Of a stretch of 64,000 nucleotides of DNA, positions 62,628 to 64,000 are shown one piece after another; within the stretch, counting starts at the first letter, position 1, and every line of letters begins with the position of its first letter. Below the pieces are notes generated by a model. It had not been told where the DNA came from and searched no databases. It worked only from the letters and a program-made list of their open reading frames with translations. Source of the DNA: Sphingomonas mali NBRC 15500. Its GTDB lineage: Bacteria; Pseudomonadota; Alphaproteobacteria; Sphingomonadales; Sphingomonadaceae. The position numbers and the translations under genes were made by a program. The DNA lies in contig NZ_BCYX01000007.1 of assembly GCF_001598415.1 (NCBI RefSeq), positions 62,001-126,000 of the forward strand, given 5' to 3'.

Positions 62628-63641
62628 TTAAGCGGCAGCCAGCCATCCGCGGCTCGTCGCCCACGCCAGGAACAGGTCCGGCCAGGCGGCAGCCGGCTTG
62701 CCGACGATACCCCGCAAGCCGAAACCATGTCCGCCTTCGCCGAACAAATGAAGTTCGACCGGCACCTTGGCCGCGCGCAAGGCGGCGTGGAGCAACAGGC
62801 TGTTCTCGACCGGCACGGTCGCGTCGTCTTCCGCGGCGCACAGGAAGCAGGGAGGGCTGGCGGACGTGATGTTGCGATCCGGCGAATGCGCCGCGATCAG
62901 CGCGGGCGAGGGATCGGGACCGAGCAGCGCCTGACGCGACCCCGCGTGCGCGACCGACAAGTCCATCGACACGACGGGATAGATCGGTGCCGCGATCATC
63001 GGCCGCGCCGACAGCGTGTCGGCGGCGTCGACGGGATCGTAGGTCTTCGCTGCGAACCGCGCGACGAGATCGGCGCAGAGATGCCCACCCGCCGAAAAAC
63101 CCATCGCGCCGACGCGCTCGGGGTCGAGCCGGTATTTGGCGGCCCGCGACCGGATCAGCCGCATCGCTCGCTGCGCGTCCTGCAGCGGCACGTCGGCGCG
63201 GTTTGCCCAACCCTCGCCGGGCAAGCGGTAGAACAGCACGAACACGGTAATGCCGCGCGCGGCCAGCAGGCGGCCGATCTCATAGCCTTCCTTGTCCATC
63301 GCCATCCGGACATAGCCGCCGCCCGGAAAGACCAGCAGCGACGCGCCGTTGGGCTTGGCGGGACGGAATACCGCCATGCGCGGCGTCGACACGCCGGCGA
63401 CCGCGCGGTCGTTGAGCTTGGCGGTGTCCTTGCTGCGCTCGGTGGTGACCTCGACCGGCGGTTTGGCGGGCATGCCGGGCGCGCCTTTGGGCCACAGGTC
63501 GATCGTCTCGTCGGGCTGCGACAGCACCAACGGGGCATTGCCTGGAGCGGCCGGCAGCGCGGTCTGCGCTCCTGCGCCGCTGGCCGCCACCGCCGCGCCC
63601 AAAGTCGCGAACAAGGCGGTGCGGCGGTCGACATCGGTCAT
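62628..63641 (-). CDS. Secreted carbohydrate esterase-like hydrolase
   Basis: 337-aa hydrolase with a Tat-type leader (DRRTALFATLG). It has an oxyanion loop FPGGGY (105-110), S183 in GFSAGGH, an acid in EDDATVP and a histidine in GGHGFG. This is the pattern of BD-FAE/PaeX-like acetylesterases. The gene starts one base after the stop of the next upstream gene, so it is co-transcribed with a carboxylesterase. A pectin acetylesterase role is plausible from context. Confidence 0.85.
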   Translation of the reverse strand: MTDVDRRTALFATLGAAVAASGAGAQTALPAAPGNAPLVLSQPDETIDLWPKGAPGMPAKPPVEVTTERSKDTAKLNDRAVAGVSTPRMAVFRPAKPNGASLLVFPGGGYVRMAMDKEGYEIGRLLAARGITVFVLFYRLPGEGWANRADVPLQDAQRAMRLIRSRAAKYRLDPERVGAMGFSAGGHLCADLVARFAAKTYDPVDAADTLSARPMIAAPIYPVVSMDLSVAHAGSRQALLGPDPSPALIAAHSPDRNITSASPPCFLCAAEDDATVPVENSLLLHAALRAAKVPVELHLFGEGGHGFGLRGIVGKPAAAWPDLFLAWATSRGWLAAA

Positions 63642-63642
63642 A

Positions 63643-64000
63643 TCAGGTGCCCGGCTGGATATAAGGAATGCGCGCGAACAGCTCGCGCTGCCATTTGCGC
63701 GGATCGTTCTCGATATGGCTGTTGACGTCGAACACCATCGTCGCGCGGCGCGCCAAATCGTATTTGGGCCAGACGGGCAGGCCGGGATGGTTGGGATTGC
63801 CGGTCTTGGCGAAGGCGACGAAACTGTCCTGCACCGCTTTCGACGCCGCGCGTGCGTCGAGCCCGGTACCGGTCTGCGATCCTGCCGCGCCGAGCGTGCC
63901 GAACGCCAGCGGGATATCCATCGTGTGGAAGGCGCCGCGGCGCGGGTCGGTGCGCGAGCCGAAGTTTACCTGATAGACCCAGGCCGGGGCGCCGGCACGG
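63643..64000 (-). CDS. Type B carboxylesterase, C-terminal part (runs off the window)
   Basis: Only the last 118 codons are present; the start lies beyond 64000. The residues AWVYQVNFGSRTDP, GAFHTMDIPLAFGT, SFVAFAKTGNPNHPGLPVWPKYD and the closing FDVNSHIENDPR match the C-terminal third of carboxylesterase type B proteins, including the catalytic histidine (GAFHT). It precedes the acetylesterase gene in the same transcript. Confidence 0.85.
   Translation of the reverse strand, partial: RAGAPAWVYQVNFGSRTDPRRGAFHTMDIPLAFGTLGAAGSQTGTGLDARAASKAVQDSFVAFAKTGNPNHPGLPVWPKYDLARRATMVFDVNSHIENDPRKWQRELFARIPYIQPGT

Overview
The window is chromosomal DNA from a high-GC alphaproteobacterium, most probably a Sphingomonas or close relative in the Sphingomonadaceae. 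This is inferred from two large TonB-dependent receptors, a carotenoid hydroxylase (CrtZ), class I lysyl-tRNA synthetase, a ubiquinol-cytochrome c chaperone next to a YceD/DUF177 gene, many secreted Tat-type enzymes and dispersed GTCA...TGAC paired hairpins. No rRNA, tRNA, CRISPR array, phage or transposase gene was seen.

Region 1 (1-16 kb) holds a class A beta-lactamase, a TonB-dependent receptor, a type II NADH dehydrogenase, and a giant bacterial alpha-2-macroglobulin paired with penicillin-binding protein 1C. A secreted lipase gene and the tail of a broken gene lie between two copies of the alpha-2-macroglobulin leader region, which looks like an insertion scar.

Region 2 (16-40 kb) is mostly core metabolism and housekeeping. 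It includes an RcnB-like protein, BamE, the cytochrome bc1 chaperone, YceD, SixA plus a DinG/XPD-type helicase, LysK, NhaA, a histone-deacetylase-like amidohydrolase, an MFS exporter, etfBA, sucC, crtZ, a TauE-type permease, a PilZ protein, prs, and a compact mtnBDCA methionine-salvage operon. Uncharacterised genes here are a 430-aa protein with a toxin-like layout, a 144-aa AT-richer orphan, a 273-aa membrane protein and a 29-codon membrane micro-ORF that has a good ribosome binding site.

Region 3 (40-64 kb) is a pectin utilisation locus. It encodes a GH28 polygalacturonase, a PL10 pectate lyase, several secreted esterases, a TonB-dependent receptor of the kind used for oligosaccharides, a secreted cupin, and two large secreted proteins with no confident CAZyme family (807 aa and 1272 aa). 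A palindrome with consensus TGACACCGGTGTCA lies twice before the GH28 gene and once before the 1272-aa gene; a further near-perfect copy lies inside the gene upstream of the receptor. This suggests one regulator controls the locus. Embedded in it is a LysR-tarD-dctA unit for D-tartrate uptake and dehydration. Likely flow: outer-surface or periplasmic lyase, hydrolase and esterases cut and deacetylate pectin, the receptor imports fragments, and the two unclassified proteins process side chains or oligomers.
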